NCBI GenBank assembly: GCA_002483425.1
Contig: DLHW01000059.1
Span: 77,687-85,560, forward strand
From: Methylococcaceae bacterium UBA7658
GTDB lineage: Bacteria; Pseudomonadota; Gammaproteobacteria; Methylococcales; Methylomonadaceae
Direction: 5' to 3'
Length of the DNA: 7,874 nt
Shown here: positions 6,262-7,874 of the stretch, piece after piece
How positions within the stretch are numbered: position 1 is the stretch's first letter
Layout of the letters: each line of letters starts with the position of its first letter
The notes under the pieces: model-generated
Database searches by the model: none
What the model saw: only the letters and a program-made list of their open reading frames with translations
Told to the model about the DNA's origin: nothing
Program-made: the position numbers and the translations under genes

Positions 6262-7368
6262 TTAATAAACCGCTAAACCGTTTGCGCCATTGGGTAAGCC
6301 ATTCAAAGTGTCAAGTAAGCTAAGTTTACCGTTAAGCGTGACGGCAAAACTGCTCAGCGTATCGCTCCCGGCATTTAAGGTATACAGAAACCGGCCGTCC
6401 GGACTTACCGACATATCAATAGGACCTGAACCCGGCCCAGTGTTGCCGGCAACGCTCTCTTGTAATTTAACCGAACCGTTAAACCCTAACTGAAATGAAG
6501 AAATAGTTCCGCTTGCAGTATTCGTGGTAAAAGCCAAACGGCTGTCCGGGGTTAAAGCAACCCAACAGGCGGCAGTTTCACCGGTTGCAACTTCAGTGCT
6601 TCGCGGATTTAATTGACCGGATACCGATAAGCGGTAGGATGATAACGATGAAGCATCCGGCGCTCCGCCCTCCGCATTGGAGACAAAGAACTGATTACGT
6701 TTTCCGGCGGCAAAGCCGAACGGCGTGTTACCGGCGGCTGCATTGAGCGTAGGGTCGCTGGGGTAAATGTGATATTTCAGCCGGTAAGTCAGAACCAAGT
6801 TGGTCGCTTTTTCGGTTACAACTAATTGCTGGCCGTCACTTGAAAAAGAAACCTGAGCTGCGCCGGTACCCGCTGTAAGACTACTTAAAGGTTTAGTAGC
6901 AAAGGGAATTGGCAAGATGACGCCGTTCGGTAATACATAAAAGCCTTTAATATTGCCGGGTGCTGTACTGCTGCCAGCATTTAATACAAATAACCTGCCG
7001 TGGTTTTCGCTTACGCTGACAGGTACTTGGCCGCCTGACGCTTTGGTAGAAATCAACTTAAGACCGTTCGACGTAATTCGAAACGACGATACGCTATGGC
7101 TGCCGGCATTTACCGCAAATAAGAAACTTCCGTCCTGGCTTAACACGACGGCGCCTTGATTGCCCAAACCGCCGCCCGATCCCTTGCCGCCGGTAGCCAC
7201 TTGGTCAACTTTGACAACCGTGCCATCGGAAAGACGGTTAAAAATCATAACGGCATTCCCTGTGCTGCTGTTGCTCAGGGTATAGAGTTTACCGATAGGA
7301 TATGCGGCAAACGACGAACCTGTAAAGGTTATGCCTAAAAAAGCCGCTAAAAGTAACATTTTTTTCAT
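6262..7368 (-). CDS. Secreted beta-propeller protein, lactonase family (PF10282-like)
   Basis: A 368-residue protein with a clear signal peptide: MKKM, a hydrophobic run to about residue 17, then SSFA with likely cleavage after Ala21. The mature part is a chain of beta-propeller blades with recurring S-x-D-G-x-x-L-x-x-x-N and SSF/SSY motifs, for example SQDGSFLFAVNAGSHSVSSF (77-96), LTPDSRLAFTTNTASGTISS (272-291) and SVSPDGRFLYTLNAGSDTLS (320-339). This is the pattern of the lactonase/YncE-like seven-bladed family, which includes 6-phosphogluconolactonase. Export makes a cytosolic sugar-phosphate lactonase role unlikely, and I cannot see a specific catalytic residue, so the substrate is unknown. 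GGAG lies 6 nt before the ATG, a good ribosome site confirming this start. It is transcribed in the same direction as valS but 179 bp after it, and converges on the AraC gene. Confidence 0.85.
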   Translation of the reverse strand: MKKMLLLAAFLGITFTGSSFAAYPIGKLYTLSNSSTGNAVMIFNRLSDGTVVKVDQVATGGKGSGGGLGNQGAVVLSQDGSFLFAVNAGSHSVSSFRITSNGLKLISTKASGGQVPVSVSENHGRLFVLNAGSSTAPGNIKGFYVLPNGVILPIPFATKPLSSLTAGTGAAQVSFSSDGQQLVVTEKATNLVLTYRLKYHIYPSDPTLNAAAGNTPFGFAAGKRNQFFVSNAEGGAPDASSLSSYRLSVSGQLNPRSTEVATGETAACWVALTPDSRLAFTTNTASGTISSFQLGFNGSVKLQESVAGNTGPGSGPIDMSVSPDGRFLYTLNAGSDTLSSFAVTLNGKLSLLDTLNGLPNGANGLAVY

Positions 7369-7397
7369 AATAGACTCCGTAGTTTGTCAGTGGATCC

Positions 7398-7437
7398 GGC
7401 TATAAATAGCCTCGATTCATAGTACGGCTATGCTCCA
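7398..7437. promoter_or_regulatory. Cluster of small dyads upstream of the propeller gene
   Basis: GGCTATAAATAGCC (7398-7411) is a perfect palindrome apart from its two central bases. Next to it CATAG (7418-7422) pairs with CTATG (7428-7432), extended outward by GATTC (7414-7418) against GAATC just beyond. They lie 30-65 bp before the propeller ATG, where a promoter or operator would be expected, and the AT-rich centre TATAAAT could double as a -10 region. No regulator can be named. Confidence 0.3.
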
Positions 7438-7547
7438 GAATCAACTATGTCCATTCTTACGGAATTAATGCCCGTTCATCTTAAATTAAATAAATTTAGG
7501 GTTTGAAAACCTATCCACTACCGTTTGCTCGGGCTATCAATCGAGGA

Positions 7548-7874
7548 TCATAATGCGTTGATCTTCTCCCTTTGTGCTTGCAAGTTGGTTAACGATGACT
7601 GCATTTCCGCCAGTTTTGCTTTTTCCTTTTCGATAACCTCAGCCGGCGCTTTATCGGCAAAAGCGGGATTATTCAATTTGCCTTCAACACGAGGTAAATC
7701 GTTTGAAATCCGCTGAATTTCCTTTTCCAGCCGCGCCAATTCGGCTTCTTTATCGATTAATCCCGCCATCGGTATAAGGATTTTCAAATTGCCGACCAAA
7801 GCAATCGCCGATTCCGGAGCAACGTCCTCTGAAGCCAGTGTCGTGATTGATTCCAAACGCCCAAGCTTTTGTAG
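7548..7874 (-). CDS. valS: Valyl-tRNA synthetase, C-terminal fragment (cut by window edge)
   Basis: The last 108 codons and the TGA stop of ValS, read from the window end. The translation begins LQKLGRLESITT and continues with LVGNLKILIPMAGLIDKEAE, LARLEKEI, GKLNNPAFADKAPAEVIEKE and a final EKINAL. This is the typical end of ValS: a beta strand with the MAGLID motif, then the long antiparallel coiled-coil arm that packs on tRNA(Val). The catalytic core and editing domain lie outside the window. The frame is open to the edge; the TTG at 7854-7856 is an internal leucine codon, not a start. No strong terminator follows the stop; only a weak GGTTT/AAACC hairpin (7500-7511) is visible before the propeller gene. 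Confidence 0.95.
   Translation of the reverse strand, partial: LQKLGRLESITTLASEDVAPESAIALVGNLKILIPMAGLIDKEAELARLEKEIQRISNDLPRVEGKLNNPAFADKAPAEVIEKEKAKLAEMQSSLTNLQAQREKINAL

Noticed and set aside
7500..7511. GGTTTGAAAACC as the valS terminator
   Set aside because: A 5-bp AT-rich stem with a 2-nt loop is too weak to call; it is mentioned only in the valS entry.
7548..7856. Stand-alone 102-residue coiled-coil gene starting at TTG 7856
   Set aside because: The frame stays open to the window edge and matches the C-terminal arm of ValS, so the TTG is an internal leucine codon.

Overview
The window looks like ordinary chromosome from a gammaproteobacterium of moderate GC. The start of ffh diverges from a ypjD-type gene, an arrangement known from enterobacteria and other Gammaproteobacteria, and the right edge holds the 3' end of valS. 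A Methylococcales-like (methanotroph) origin is my guess from overall protein flavour; nothing in the window proves it.

Layout, left to right. Positions 1-77 hold the first 25 codons of ffh (SRP GTPase) on the minus strand. A 408-bp gap (78-485) follows; its right half is a nested palindromic repeat of REP/MITE type (about 272-439). Three plus-strand genes come next and may be co-transcribed: ypjD (CcsA-family membrane protein, 486-1280), an RND pump of the CusA/CzcA heavy-metal family (1408-4476), and a small MOSC-domain protein (4516-4980). A 293-bp gap (4981-5273) carries several inverted repeats, a degenerate REP-like core and possibly a decayed reading frame. An AraC-family regulator with an N-terminal cupin (5274-6212, plus) then converges on a secreted beta-propeller 'lactonase family' protein (6262-7368, minus). 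The two share a likely bidirectional terminator (6216-6252). A 179-bp gap with small dyads separates the propeller gene from the 3' end of valS (7548-7874, minus).

How the genes fit together: ffh, ypjD and valS are housekeeping or conserved neighbours, and the stretch between ypjD and valS looks accessory. The pump has no adjacent membrane-fusion or outer-membrane partner, so it must borrow partners from elsewhere or work unconventionally. Its metal-binding and proton-relay positions differ from CusA and CzcA, so its substrate cannot be read from the family name. The AraC regulator is the only visible local regulator and may act on either neighbour. I see no CRISPR array, tRNA, rRNA, intact transposase or phage gene, and no convincing undescribed multi-gene system. 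The most notable items are the partnerless variant pump and the palindromic repeat next to ypjD.
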